Shown: positions 1-10,347 of the stretch, piece after piece
Position numbering within the stretch: the first letter of the stretch is position 1
Layout of the letters: each line of letters starts with the position of its first letter
Assembly: GCF_029873635.1 (NCBI RefSeq)
Contig: NC_080423.1
Span: 96,805,025-96,869,024, forward strand
Source: Malania oleifera
Lineage: Eukaryota > Streptophyta > Magnoliopsida > Santalales > Ximeniaceae
Length of the DNA stretch: 64,000 nucleotides
Direction: 5' to 3'
Position numbers and translations under genes: made by a program
The notes under the pieces: generated by a model
The model's input: the letters and a program-made list of their open reading frames with translations, nothing else
What the model was told of the DNA's origin: nothing
The model's database searches: none

Positions 1-429
1 ATAATAACATAAAAACATTCCTGGTAGGTTAGCTGGCTGTTGTCATGTATTACCCCCACATAACTGGGTTGTGTCGCTCGAAGGCGGGACCTGACAATGG
101 TTGGTCGACCACTGCCAAGTCAAAAGTACAGTCTATAAGTCTGATGGGTCTGCTTGACCTAGTCCGTACACTAGGGGCGCTCACACACTTCTTAAAAACC
201 ACATCGACCATTCAATCTCACACCACTCCGTACAGTGGCGTTAACACAAATATCACGACCATGAAGACCATGAACACATAGTAACGGTATCGTGCAAGTG
301 CTAGCCTAGACCAAGTCAACCAGGTTTTGATATCATATAACATATATTGAAACTGTGATACATGGATATCTCATATTATTAATTATCAAATCAATCAAAT
401 CATTTTTCATATATACATATATCATGAAA

Positions 430-710
430 ATCATCAGCCCGTACGCCGGTGTTACACATTTTATCATAGCTCGGCCCGTACGCCGGCAAATCATAGCACA
501 ACTTGTACGCTGGCAAATCACATCATAGCACGGCCCGTACGCCGACAAACATATCATAGCACAGCCCATACACTGGCAAATCATATCATAGCACAGCCCG
601 TACGCTGACAAATCACATCATAGTATAGCCCGTATGCTAGCAAATCACATGATAGCACGGCCCATACGCCGGCAAACATATATAAAAATATCGACCCATA
701 CGCCGGTTTT
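430..710 (-). repeat. Tandem array of about 30-bp units with GTACGCCGGC core
   Basis: Units containing CCCGTACGCCGGCAAATCA recur about nine times with small changes (GTACGCTGAC, ATACGCCGGC and others). The same array occurs in the opposite orientation at about 5240-5420 inside the solo LTR at 4263-6436. It is therefore an LTR-internal repeat. The changes are mostly C/T and G/A transitions. Confidence 0.85.
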
Positions 711-1254
711 CCCCATTATAAAAAAATTTGTATCATAATCTCATTCTATAAAACAGTATTTCATAACATGTTATACTCATGCCACACTGAACAGATTTTC
801 CGCATATTTAACATACCATCATTTTAACCGCATTTTCCCAAATATAAATCATATATAAATATATTCATTTCCCTGAAATCAAGTTCTATAATAATATACA
901 TACATTTTTCATAAAATACTAGTTTAGTTTATCCCCTTACCTAACTACTGAGAAAGCCCCCAAAATATTCTAGTCTAACACCCGAAAGATTTCCTTACCA
1001 ATACCCTGAAAATGAAAACTCCTAGTATTAAACTTCAGTATTTTCACGTTTATATCATTTTCTATAACTATCTCAAGACCAAATTTGGCTTAAAAAGTCT
1101 TACCTCAAGTCAGGGATGATTTCCAACTTGCTTTCACCAACGATCCACTCCGACAAATTTGGAGAGAACTTTCCCAGGAGCGTCGTGGTGGCTTCGGATT
1201 GTCGATTCGGCGTAAATTTAGCCCGAAATGGACGAAAGAGAGAGAGAACTGAAG

Positions 1255-1256
<2 letters not shown>

Positions 1257-1320
<64 letters not shown>
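1257..1320. repeat. (GA)n microsatellite
   Basis: An almost pure GA run. Read on the minus strand it is the (CT)n leader just downstream of the LTR TATA box, a position in which most LTRs of this window carry CT-rich sequence. Confidence 0.95.
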
Positions 1321-1324
<4 letters not shown>

Positions 1325-1381
1325 TGTTAGCTTCATTAGAAAGTTAAAAATCCAGATTTTGATATTTATAGAGCAGGGAAT

Positions 1382-1590
1382 TCGTCGACGAGCCACGTCA
1401 TTCGTCGACGAATCCTTTAATAATTTTGTCGATGAAATTTAGTCGGCTCAAAACCTCTTTCGGTATTTCCTCGTCGACATATCCCTTGTATTCGTCAATG
1501 AATTCTCTTATACCCTCGTCGACGAATCCCTGATGATTCCCTTAGTTATTCCTTTCAAAGTTCGCCTTCGTCGACAAAGTCGACTTCCTC
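1382..1590 (-). promoter_or_regulatory. Palindrome array (TTCGTCGACGAA-like), LTR U3
   Basis: Several exact or near copies of TCGTCGACGA (1382, 1403 and about 1516 among them) sit immediately upstream of the TATA box at 1363-1370, read on the minus strand. A TGACGTGGC bZIP-type site lies between the two copies nearest the TATA box. The regulatory role is inferred from position and repetition only. Confidence 0.6.
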
Positions 1591-1659
1591 CTTCTGTTAC
1601 TGATTTCCATTTCTCTTCCTCTTTATTATTTAAATTACACTTTTATTCGGGTTGTCACA

Positions 1660-1812
1660 CCTATATTCGTCGACGAGGCCTGGAAATTTCTTGAAATTAT
1701 TATTACCTCCAAAGTGTAATGCTGTCGACGAAGTCGGCTGCCTCCTTCTGTTATTGATTCCATTTCTCTTTCTCTTTATTATTTAAATACCATTATTTTT
1801 TGAGTCATTACA
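1660..1812 (-). repeat. LTR 5'-end fragment
   Basis: On the minus strand it starts TGTAATGACTC at 1812 and resembles the first 150 bp of the LTRs at 54486 and 62475, including the AGAAGGAGGC stretch and two TCGTCGACGA-like sites. The LTR ending at 1659 abuts its other side, so this looks like an LTR split by the neighbouring LTR insertion; the rest would lie left of the window. Confidence 0.7.
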
Positions 1813-1822
1813 AACCGAGTCT

Positions 1823-2378
1823 TGGCTCTGATATCAAGTGTCACGGGTCAACTATTTTCACACCTTTGTGAAGGGTCATGCGGCACTAGTTAAAGCACTC
1901 TTACTTAACTAGTTGACCTATCATTTGCCAACATTCATCCATGAAACACTTTCATTATCATTCATTCAAAATAGCAGCAGAAACAGTAATCAATTCATGA
2001 AAGTCATGACAAGCAAACAGTAAACATTGAAGCAAACGCAATTCATTGACAACACCTCCATTGACATTGTGTGCTTAGCGAGGGAGGCAAGTAGGCTAAA
2101 CACGTTGACAAAAGCTAGTGAGTTTTACATTGACTAATGAACACTCACCCTCCCCTGAAGAGGTTTTTGTGTAATTATTGTCCTGACACTAGGAAACATC
2201 AAAGTGACCGAGGAGTCATACTGCTTTATTTGGCATACAAAGATACTAGTAGCATAAAATAATCCTACACTATTATTTACATGATAAAAACTCATCCCAA
2301 GTACACGAGACAAGCGGTCACAGGCAAGCATAATGCACTGAACAAGCTTAGCTCGTGACAAGTCCCCAAACTATTAAC
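1823..2378 (-). repeat. Probable LTR with adjacent primer binding site
   Basis: At 1823-1836 the plus strand reads GGCTCTGATATCA, close to the complement of the initiator tRNA-Met primer site TGGTATCAGAGC. Two bases later a TGTCACGGG sequence begins at 1839, as expected for the 5' LTR of a minus-strand element. Its family differs from the others here and its far end is not sharp; 2378 is a guess from the change to AT-rich sequence. The internal region of that element is gone. Confidence 0.45.
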
Positions 2379-3258
2379 CAAATTGAAATTTCGATTTGCT
2401 AGAAAAGGCGAACCAAAATTGAACCATTTAAATTGGTTAATTGAAATTCAGTTTACTGATTTTTAGACTAATATCGGTTAACCAAATCATTAAATACAAT
2501 TAAAAATTTGTAAGTCACTACAATAATACATTTTATTTCGTAATAACTAATATGTTAATTGAAAATGTTCCTAATTAAAATTTAAGCTTCAACCTTAGTG
2601 CACTCAAATTTTTTAAAAATAAATAAATTAGTAAAATATTATATAATATAATATTTTGTATATGTATAAGATATTTTTTCGACTTGGTTAATTGTGGTTA
2701 TTGAATGAATGGAATTGAAATTGAAAATTTTAAAATTCTGAACCGAAACTGAACTGAAAAAATGGTAAATTGATTTTTCAATTTGATTTGATTCAATTTT
2801 CCAGTTTGGTTCATTTTTTGTTTACTTTTTTTTTTGTCAATTTTTAATGTTATTTGGTTCTATCGATTTTTCAATTTTCATTCTTTTTAAGGTCATGTTA
2901 ACTTAAAGTGGGTTGAATTTTGCAAACAAACCTACGATTTTGTCTTTTTGTCATAAGTCAGTTTTAGGTGTAATAAAGTGTTGTAATTGACTATCATACC
3001 TTTGACACTAATAATTATATGTTAAACAAGAAAACTTACTAATATATATACTAAACAAAATTCATGTCCTAATTTTTTAAAAAAATTATAAATTAAAAAA
3101 TTTTACACTTAGTAATAAATTAACCAAAATAACTGAGTACTATGTTATGTAAATATCAGCCATTATATTATATTAATAGAACATAATGACAATAATATTA
3201 CTTTCACTCTATTAATATATCATATAGAATGTAGGGCAAAATACATTAACCTCTCCCT
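2379..3258. other. AT-rich intergenic DNA, no gene seen
   Basis: AT-rich DNA with many near-palindromic AATTGAAATT and GGTTAA-type words, typical of degraded dispersed repeats. No open frame resembles a known protein. The right end (GGGCAAAATACATTAACC onward) continues beyond the copia insertion at 12254, so it is the original left flank of that insertion site. Confidence 0.6.
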
Positions 3259-3263
3259 ATATT
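3259..3263. repeat. Target site duplication ATATT, left
   Basis: ATATT directly left of the copia LTR, repeated at 12254-12258 directly right of the other LTR. Confidence 0.9.
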
Positions 3264-3639
3264 TATAAAACTTTGTCTCTGCTTGCTGTGAGTGAGAATC
3301 GTTGAGCTGTAACAAATCGAACACAGGAGAGAGAAGGAGAGAATGCACTTTACTGTAAGAACTGGAAAGAATGTTGAACAGAGGAAAAGGAGATGGAGAG
3401 AATTCTCGTGTATATCTTCTGTATTAAAAAAAAAAAACTGTGCAGGATCAGCATAAATAGAGTACAAATGGAATAAAAAATTAGTTGGATGCTAACTACA
3501 GGAATAATATACGGTTATTCCTAACAATTTCCTTGTAACAAAAAAAGGAGAAAATAAAACAAAATAATAAAAAGAATCTGAGTTGTTATGGGTATGGACG
3601 GCTGCCTGCAGCCAATTTAATTTCCTTCATTCTTCAATA
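3264..3639 (-). repeat. Copia 3' LTR
   Basis: A 376-bp copy of the LTR at 11877-12253, with about two dozen substitutions between them. It ends against the purine tract (GTGGGGGGC on the minus strand at 3640-3648). Confidence 0.92.
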
Positions 3640-4262
3640 GCCCCCCACAAGATGGAGAGTAGATGTCTTCTACTCCCATCTTCGATAAGCATGAATAAAA
3701 AGCTTGTGAGCCTAAGCTCTTTGTGAGAATATTTGCCACTTGCAACCTGCTTTCCACATGCTTTGTTGAAATACAACCATCTTGAATCTTGTCTCTAATT
3801 AAATGACAATATATTTCTATATGCTTTGTCCTCTCATGGAATATGGGATTGGTGGCAATGTGTATAGCTGATTTGTTGTCACAATACAAGAAAGCAGCCT
3901 GTGAATGTGCAATTTGTAGATCTTTAAGTAAATATCTCAGCCAAGTCAATTCACAGCTCACATTTGCCATTGTCAGGTACTCTGCCTCTACAGAAGACCT
4001 AGAGACCACACTTTATTTCTTTGATTTCCAAGACACCAAGGATTTCCCAAGGAACACTCAGTAGCCTGTCACAGACCGTCTAGTGTTTGGACAGGCCTCC
4101 CAATTTGAATCACTAAAACCTTTAAGATGGATTTCTGAGTCCATTGGATAGAACAAACGCTGCCCTGGTGACCTTTTTTATGAACCGCAGTACCTTGTGG
4201 GCTGCCAGCAAGTGTGGCACTCTTGGATTCTTCATGAATTGGCTTAGCATTTGGACTGAGTA
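3640..4262 (-). pseudogene. Copia RNase H domain and polyprotein C-terminus
   Basis: The open part 3617-4009 shows the copia RNase H signature: SSVEAEYL, then YCDNKSAI and RTKHIEIYCH, the segment that carries catalytic acidic residues and the C-terminal histidine region of the domain. It degrades the RNA strand of the RNA/DNA hybrid during reverse transcription. The upstream part (4010-4262) is broken by stops and then by the solo LTR at 4263; the reading resumes at 6437 in RT. Only fragments of a protein could be made. Confidence 0.88.
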
Positions 4263-4454
4263 TGTAGTAATCGGGAAAAATAAAATTTTAAAATAATAAT
4301 AATAATAATAAAATAATAAAATAAAATAAATTAATTAAATTAACAAGTAAAATGAATAGTATGATAAGAAAAAAAAAATATATATATATATAAGTTAGTT
4401 ATTATGATATATATTTAATATATAGGTTAAAGGTATATATATACATAATGGTGT

Positions 4455-4477
4455 GCAAGCTTCTTCAAGAAGCTTGC
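4455..4477. promoter_or_regulatory. 23-bp perfect inverted repeat, heat-shock-element-like
   Basis: Arms GCAAGCTTCTT (4455-4465) and AAGAAGCTTGC (4467-4477) around a single C. It contains TTCaaGAAgcTTg, close to three alternating nTTCn/nGAAn heat-shock-factor units. It lies between the TATA-like AT tract (about 4430-4446) and the CT-rich leader. A near-identical palindrome occurs at 20190-20208 in the LTR of element O. Function is inferred. Confidence 0.5.
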
Positions 4478-5197
4478 TTAGATTTTTTTTGGATGTGCTC
4501 TCTCTCACTCTCTTCGATTCCGGGCTAGTTTTACACCAGATCGACAAACCGAAGCCACCACGACGCTCCTGGTGAAGTTCTCTACAAGTCTGCCGAAGCG
4601 GATTGTCAGGAAAATGAAGTTGGATTTCATCCCAAATCTAAGGTAAGACTTTATATTCAATATTTGGATTTTTGACAATTGAAGAAAGTGATATACGCGT
4701 AAAAATACTGAGCTTTAATACTGGAAATTTTCATTTCCAGGGGTGTTGATTGGGAACGTTAGGATCATCCCTAAGTTGAGGTAAGACTTTTTAAGCTGAA
4801 TTTGACTTAGCGGTAGTTATAGAAAATGTTGTACGTACGAAAATACTGAACTTTAATTCTGCGAGTTTTCATTTTCAAGGTGTTGAGTTGAGAACCTTGT
4901 AGGTACGGGGAAGATTTTCTTAGGGGCTTTTCAGGAATCAGGTAAGAGGATAAACTAAGCTAGTTTTGTTTTGAAAATGTATGTACATATATATTTAGCA
5001 TCTGATTTGCGAAAAATGTATATATATTTATATATATGATTTATATTTGGAAAAATTGTTTAAATGATAATATGTTGAATATGTGGAAAATTTGTTCAGT
5101 GTGGCATGAGTATAAAAATGTTGTGAAATACTGTTTTCTGGGAATGTGGATGATATGGATTTTTATAATAGAAAACTGGTGTACGGGCCGAGATATT

Positions 5198-5214
<17 letters not shown>

Positions 5215-5240
<26 letters not shown>
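5215..5240. repeat. (TG)n microsatellite
   Basis: About 13 TG dinucleotides following an AT run, at the head of the tandem array in this LTR. Confidence 0.9.
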
Positions 5241-5241
<1 letters not shown>

Positions 5242-5420
5242 ATTTGTCGGCGTACGGGTCATGCTATGTGGATGAGATTTACCAGCGTACGGGCTGTGCT
5301 ATGTGATTTGCCGGCGTACGGGCCAAGCTATGTGATTTGCCAGCGTACGGGCTGTGCTATGTGATTTGCCGGCGTACGGGCCGAGCTATGATAAAATGTG
5401 AAATACCGGCTTACGGGCCG
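5240..5420 (+). repeat. Tandem array of about 30-bp units with GGCGTACGGGC core
   Basis: About six units of the form GATTTGCCGGCGTACGGGCC plus GCTATGT, the plus-strand counterpart of the array at 430-710. It is the GC-rich middle segment of this LTR family. Confidence 0.85.
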
Positions 5421-6436
5421 ATGATTTTCATGATATATGTATATGTGAAAAATGATATGAATGATTTGATAATTAATGATATGAGTTATCCATGTATCAC
5501 GATTTTAGTATATGTATATGATATCAGAACCTGGTTGGCTTGGTTTAGGCTAACACTTGCACGGTACCGTTGCTATGTGTCCATGGTCCTGGTGATCATA
5601 ATATCTGTGTTAATGCCGCTGTACGGAGTGGTGTGAGATTGGATGGTCGATGTGGTTATTTTCAAGAAGTGTGCTATTATCGCCCCTGGTTTACGGACCA
5701 GTCTGGGTAGACCCATCGAACCTACAGACTACTGTTTGACTTGGCAGTGGTCGGCCAACCATTGTCAGGTCCTGCCTTCGGGCCACACAACCCAGTTATG
5801 TGGGGGTAATACATGACAACAACCAGCTAACCTACCAAGATTGTTTTATGCTATTATTATGATATGAGATGAGATATGTTTATGAAATGTAGTATGTTCT
5901 GCTATGTTTTGATATATTTATGCTTTTCCCAGATTTGATAAACAGTATTGAATATGTTATGTATGTTATATGTAGAACACGGATTACTCATGTTGCCACA
6001 CACTAGTATTAGTTTATTTCTTTTACTGAGAAGTGTCTCACCCCTAAATCTTACAAATTTTTCAGGAGCCCCAAATAGGAGAGCGGGAAAAGCCCCGCTG
6101 ATCTAGATCAGTTGTTTGCCCTCTTTGGAAGGGTACGTTTTTGGTAGGGACAGTTAGGTTTTGTGGGGATTGTCCCTAGATTTCATTTTGGGATGTATAT
6201 ACTGTGAGATAGTGATTGTAGTAACTCTAGTATGTGTTATGTACATTATGATGAGACATATATGATTTTATATTTTCTGCTGCGTAGACTTCTGCTGTAT
6301 GTTCTGTTATATCCCTGGTACCCACGAGTCTAGGTGGATTGTGACCTGCTGAGCTGGTATGTGTGATGTGTGGTTTTGGTTTGATGTTGATTAATATAAA
6401 AAAAAAATATATGTGAAAAATGAGCAGGTCGTGACA

Positions 6437-7278
6437 GAGTAAGCTAATTCAGGTCTGGTTATGGTCAGGTACAATAATCTACCAATCAATCTTCTATAAA
6501 GAGTAGGCTCAGGAAGCAATTATCCTTCTTCTTTGGACATTCTCACATTTTGATCCAAGGGAATCTTTGTTGGAGTGGAGCCAATGGTACCCGAGTCTCT
6601 TAAAATATCCAAAGCATATTTGCGTTGACATAAATGAATCCCCTTTGCTGTCCCCGCCACTTCAATACCCAGAAAATACTTCAACTTACCAAGGTCTTTG
6701 ATTTTGAATTGGTCATCAAGAGATCTCTTCAATTGATCAATTTCATCCATATTATTTCCAGCAACTATTACATCATCCACATATACTAGAATAGCTGTGA
6801 AAGAGCCTTCAGTTACCTTTGTGAACAAGCTGTAATCTGCCTTGGACTGGATATATCCTTGGTGAATGATGAAATTTGAGAGTTTTGAGTACCATTGACG
6901 TGAGGCCTATTTGAGACCATACAAACTTTTGTTTAATTTGCATACTTTTCTCCCACTTTCATTAGGATACCCCGGGCAACTCCATGTACACCTCCTCGTC
7001 TAAATCCCCATGCAAGAAGGCATTATTGACATCAAATTGCTGTAAGAACCACTCTTTTACTGCTGCAATGGCTAACAAGGTTCTCACAGTAACCATTTTT
7101 GCCACGGGAGAAAAGGTTTCATGATAGTCCAACCCCTCCTGCTATGTGTACCCTTTAGCAACAAGCCTGGCCTTGTATCTTTCTATGCTACCATCAGCAA
7201 GAAATTTGATTTTGTAAACCCATTTACAGCCTATTGGTTCTTTATCAGGAGGTAAATCCATAATAACCCAAGTGTCAT
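6437..7278 (-). pseudogene. Copia reverse transcriptase domain
   Basis: From 7278 leftward the minus strand encodes DTWVIMDLPP, CKWVYKIK and ARLVAKGYT (7142-7278), the start of a copia RT. The palm motif with catalytic aspartates, ILVYVDDVIVAG, lies in the open stretch 6520-6828, followed by the LKYFLGIE motif. Between about 6829 and 7141 the frame has stops and shifts. The domain is cut from its N-terminal linker by the solo LTR at 7279 and from RNase H by the solo LTR ending at 6436. Confidence 0.88.
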
Positions 7279-7341
7279 TGTGACAACCCGAATAAAAATG
7301 GTGTTTAAAATAATAAAGAGAAAGAGAAATTATCAGAGGAC

Positions 7342-7527
7342 TCGTCGACGAACACAGGGGATTCGTCGACGAGTGCATAAGAGGGCCTCGTCGATGAAAC
7401 CAAATTTCATCGACGAGGAAATACCGAGAGAGGTTTTTGAGCAGACTGAATTTCGTCGACGAGGAGTTGATTTCGTTGATGAAATTATTGAAGGACTCGT
7501 CGATGAGATGACGTGGCTCGTCGACGA
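7342..7527 (+). promoter_or_regulatory. Array of eight TTCGTCGACGAA-like palindromes
   Basis: Eight sites with centres at about 7346, 7367, 7392, 7411, 7457, 7477, 7501 and 7522. Spacings are 21, 25, 19, 46, 20, 24 and 21 bp, so close to two helical turns, with one double gap. Exact TCGTCGACGA copies alternate with one-base variants (TCGTCGATGA, TCATCGACGA). A TGACGTGGC site lies between the last two. The array ends 10 bp before the TATA box, the place of an upstream activating element. Binding factor unknown. Confidence 0.65.
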
Positions 7528-7536
7528 ATCCAGTCC

Positions 7537-7544
7537 TATAAATA
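7537..7544 (+). promoter_or_regulatory. LTR TATA box TATAAATA
   Basis: TATAAATA about 15 bp after the last palindrome centre and before the CT-rich leader. The same arrangement recurs in most array-bearing LTRs of the window. Confidence 0.75.
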
Positions 7545-7606
7545 CTAAAAATCCAAATTTTAACTTCCAAACTAAGAAATCTCTCTCCTCTCTCTCCTCC
7601 CTTTGG

Positions 7607-7640
<34 letters not shown>

Positions 7641-8304
7641 TAGATTTTGGGCCGAATTTTCGCCGGTTCGACAATCTGAAGCCACCACAACGCTCCTGAG
7701 AAAGTTCTCTCCAAATCTGTTGAAGCGGATCATTGGTGAAAGTAAGTTGGAATTCATCCCTGAGTTGAGGTAAGGTTTTTTAAGCCAATTTTGGTCTTAT
7801 GGTAGTTATAGGAAATGATGTACACGTGAAAATACTGAAGTTTAATACTAGGAGTTTTCATTTTCAGGGCATTGATTAGGAAATCGTACGGGTGTGAGAC
7901 TAGAGTTTATAGGGGCTTTCTCAGTAGTCAGGTAAGGGAATAAATTAAAGTAGTTATTTTCATGCAAATTATTATTATTTATGAGAAAAGTTATTTTCTA
8001 GAAAGCATGTATTATATCTATAGATTACGAAGGAATGCACGTTTGAGAAAAATACTGCTACTATGTTGAAATGTATATATGTATGTATGAGATGTCAAAA
8101 ACTTTGATTTTAGAATACAATATATGGTTTTATACAGCAGATGTGTGGCATGAATATTATTTTACGTGGAGAAATATCATGATATGACAATGATATGAAT
8201 GAAATATGTTTTAGGAAATTATGAAAGAATACAGTACATTATGATGTTGAATAAACATGATGAATTGATTATTTTCAGAATGATATCTATATATGAAATG
8301 ATTT

Positions 8305-8445
8305 CGACGCGAGGCCGTGTTTATGTATAATTTCGATGCGAGGCCGTATTTATGTATGATTTCGGCGCGAGGTCGTATTTATGAGACGATCAGCACGAGG
8401 CCGTATTTATGAAATGTTTGGCCCGAGGCCGTATTTATGAAATTA
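8305..8445 (+). repeat. Tandem array, TTCGGCGCGAGGCCGTATTTATG units
   Basis: About five units of roughly 27 bp built on GGCGCGAGGCCGTATTTATG, with C/T and G/A changes. The same array is at 23415-23640 in the solo LTR of that family. Confidence 0.85.
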
Positions 8446-9335
8446 TGAAAGATGTTATATTATCATGTATTATATGTTATCAGAACCCGGATGTTAGTTT
8501 AGTTTAGCTTAGGAGCACGATACCGTAGCTTATGGATCAGACATCTATGATCAGATTAGTGCTAACCACTCCATGAGGGGGTGGAAGATGGATAGTCGGT
8601 GTGGCTTTTAGTAGAGGGTGGATGTCCACCTGGCAGTCCGGATTAGGGTGTGGCAGGCCCATCGTACTTACAAACATTTTTGACTCGGCAGTGGTCGGCC
8701 AGCCATTGTCGAGTCCCGCCTTTGGGCTGCACAACCCGTCATGGGGAGTAATACATGGCATTAGCTAACTATTCATCCTGGTTATGTTTTCATTATTATT
8801 AGATATAACAGACGTTTTATGTACTGTATGAGTTACTAGAAAAATATGAAAATATATGATGATTTAGTATATTATGACGAATGTTTACAGATATATGAAA
8901 TGTATTGTATATGTATAACTGCATTATATATTCATGTTACCACACAACTGTATTTAGTTTATTTTCCCTTACTGAGAAGTATCTCACCTCCGAACATTAA
9001 ATGATTTTCAGGAAACCCAGAGGGACCGGTGGGTCAAGGCCGTCGTTGAGTGGGTTTAGCTTCCCTACTAGAAGGGTTAGCGTTGAACTAGGATCAGAAG
9101 ATTTTTGTTGTAGATCCTAGTGTTATTTTGACATTTGGGAGATTGTATATATACACAGTATTTGACAATGTAGTAAACTCTGATATTATGTTTTATGATT
9201 GGATGATTGAGATTTTATTTTTACTGCTGCTTATGTTTCCGCTGTTTATGTTAGGCTATCCCCGCTACCCACGGGTTCGGGTTGATTTTCTATTTATTAT
9301 GCTTTATTTTATATTAAGATTTTGAGGTCGTTACA

Positions 9336-10308
9336 ATTGAGTTCAAGGGCAGCAATTTCAGCCTTCATGGCCTCAACCCACTTAGGTGATGTACTTGCTT
9401 CTAGGTAAGTTGTAGGTTCAGTGTGTGAGGTTGGAGGTCACAAAAGTCTTGTCAGGTGTAGACAACTTATCATAAGATATGGTGGCACTTAGAGGAGAGG
9501 GCTTACCTGATAAGATATGGTTTTTCTACTTGTCCAAGTCCTGAGATGGGAGAAGGAAGGTTGACTGCTGACATATGAAATCCTACAAATGAGTAGGAGC
9601 TCTCCTTATTCTGGTTGATCTTCTAGGTAAGTGTGTATAGGTGTTGTCATGAGCTTCTGTTTCTGGTCTGGAGTTATTTTGGGAACTGATCTGTTCATTA
9701 TTTTGTGAATTAGATAATGCAGTAGGCATTGTCTCTACTTCTGAAATGGTATTGGGGCTAACAGTGTTTATGGAGTGATTATGAACAGGTAGAGTGGGAA
9801 TGGAAATGACCGGGTTTTGAGTAAAACTTAATTCATTTGGATTTGGTAGTGAATTAATGTTGCTGAAATTAGTATCAGGATGGCTGATTTTGTTTGTTTT
9901 GAATGGAAAAACAGTTTTATAAAACACAACATTTCGAGAGATGAAAATCTTTTCAGTATCTAGATCCGGAAGTCTATATCCTTTGACACCAAAAGGATAA
10001 CCAATAAATACTGACTTTCTAGCCCTTAGATCAAATTTTTGTCTTCCATTAACCAATGTGGTAGCAAAGGCCAAGCACCCAAAAACCTTTAGATAAGCAT
10101 AGCTGGGTTTCCTTTTGAACAAAATCTCAAAAGGGCTTTTATGATCTAATAATGGAGATGGAGTTCTATTAATGAGATATACAGTCGTAAGAATGCAGTG
10201 GTTCCAATACTTCAATGAAATGCTACTTTGAAATTTTAGTGCTCTTGCAACATTTAAAATATGTTGATGCTTTCTTTCAACAGTAGCATTTTGTTGAGGT
10301 GTCTCCAC
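9336..10308 (-). pseudogene. Copia integrase C-terminal half and linker
   Basis: The open frame 9583-10308 begins [18 protein letters not shown], the conserved end of the integrase core (the PQQN..VERKH segment holds the catalytic Glu), then [16 protein letters not shown] and [16 protein letters not shown], which are copia integrase C-terminal motifs. The remainder to 9336 is the variable linker before RT and is broken. Integrase inserts element cDNA into the genome. A frame break at about 10309-10347 separates it from its N-terminal half. Confidence 0.88.
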
Positions 10309-10347
10309 ACATGTTCTTTGGTGTAAAATTCCATGTTTTAGATAAAA

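Larger units (their letters stand above)
1..1659 (-). repeat. LTR, partial (left part outside window)
   Basis: Read on the minus strand, this LTR starts TGTGACAACCCG at 1659 and runs left past the window edge. In order it shows a cluster of TTCGTCGACGAA-like sites (about 1590-1382), a TATA box TATAAATA at 1363-1370, a (CT)n leader (1257-1320), a leader block shared with other LTRs here (about 1210-1110), a donor-like GAGGTAAG near 1103, a tandem GC-rich array (about 700-440) and a conserved block near 50-115. The inner part matches the solo LTR at 4263-6436. No flanking coding region is visible, so solo LTR versus element end cannot be decided. Confidence 0.85.
4263..6436 (+). mobile_element. 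Solo LTR inserted in copia pol
   Basis: Starts TGTAGTAATCGG and ends GGTCGTGACA, flanked by a perfect GAGTA duplication (4258-4262 and 6437-6441), and interrupts the copia RT/RNase H frame. There is no internal region, so it is a solo LTR left by LTR-LTR recombination of a gypsy-type element. It has a palindromic site at 4455-4477, a CT-rich leader, the shared leader block (about 4545-4645), donor-like AAGGTAAG at about 4641, the tandem GTACGGGC array (5240-5420) and an acceptor-like TTTTTCAGG near 6063. It lacks the TTCGTCGACGAA array and has an AT-rich U3 instead. Confidence 0.92.
7279..9335 (+). mobile_element. Solo LTR inserted in copia pol (TGTGACAACCC family)
   Basis: Starts TGTGACAACCCG and ends GAGGTCGTTACA. 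The copia protein resumes on both sides (ALELN at the right, DTW at the left), so this is an insertion. The 5-bp duplication is not clean: left flank GTCAT, right flank ATTGA. A small deletion at the left junction would explain this. Inside are the palindrome array (7342-7527), TATAAATA (7537-7544), CT-rich leader, shared leader block (about 7660-7775), donor-like GAGGTAAG near 7768, a GGCGCGAGGCCGT tandem array (8305-8445) and acceptor-like TTTTCAGG near 9012. Confidence 0.9.

Noticed and set aside
1116..1442. Open frames with Glu-Arg or Leu-Ser repeats across GA/CT runs (also 7333-7757, 20750-21330, 36667-36930)
   Set aside because: They are translations of microsatellites in LTR leaders and have no conserved protein features.
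7342..7527. Palindrome array considered as a CRISPR-like array
   Set aside because: Repeats are only 10-12 bp, spacers vary and are themselves shared between LTRs, and the setting is a plant LTR promoter region.
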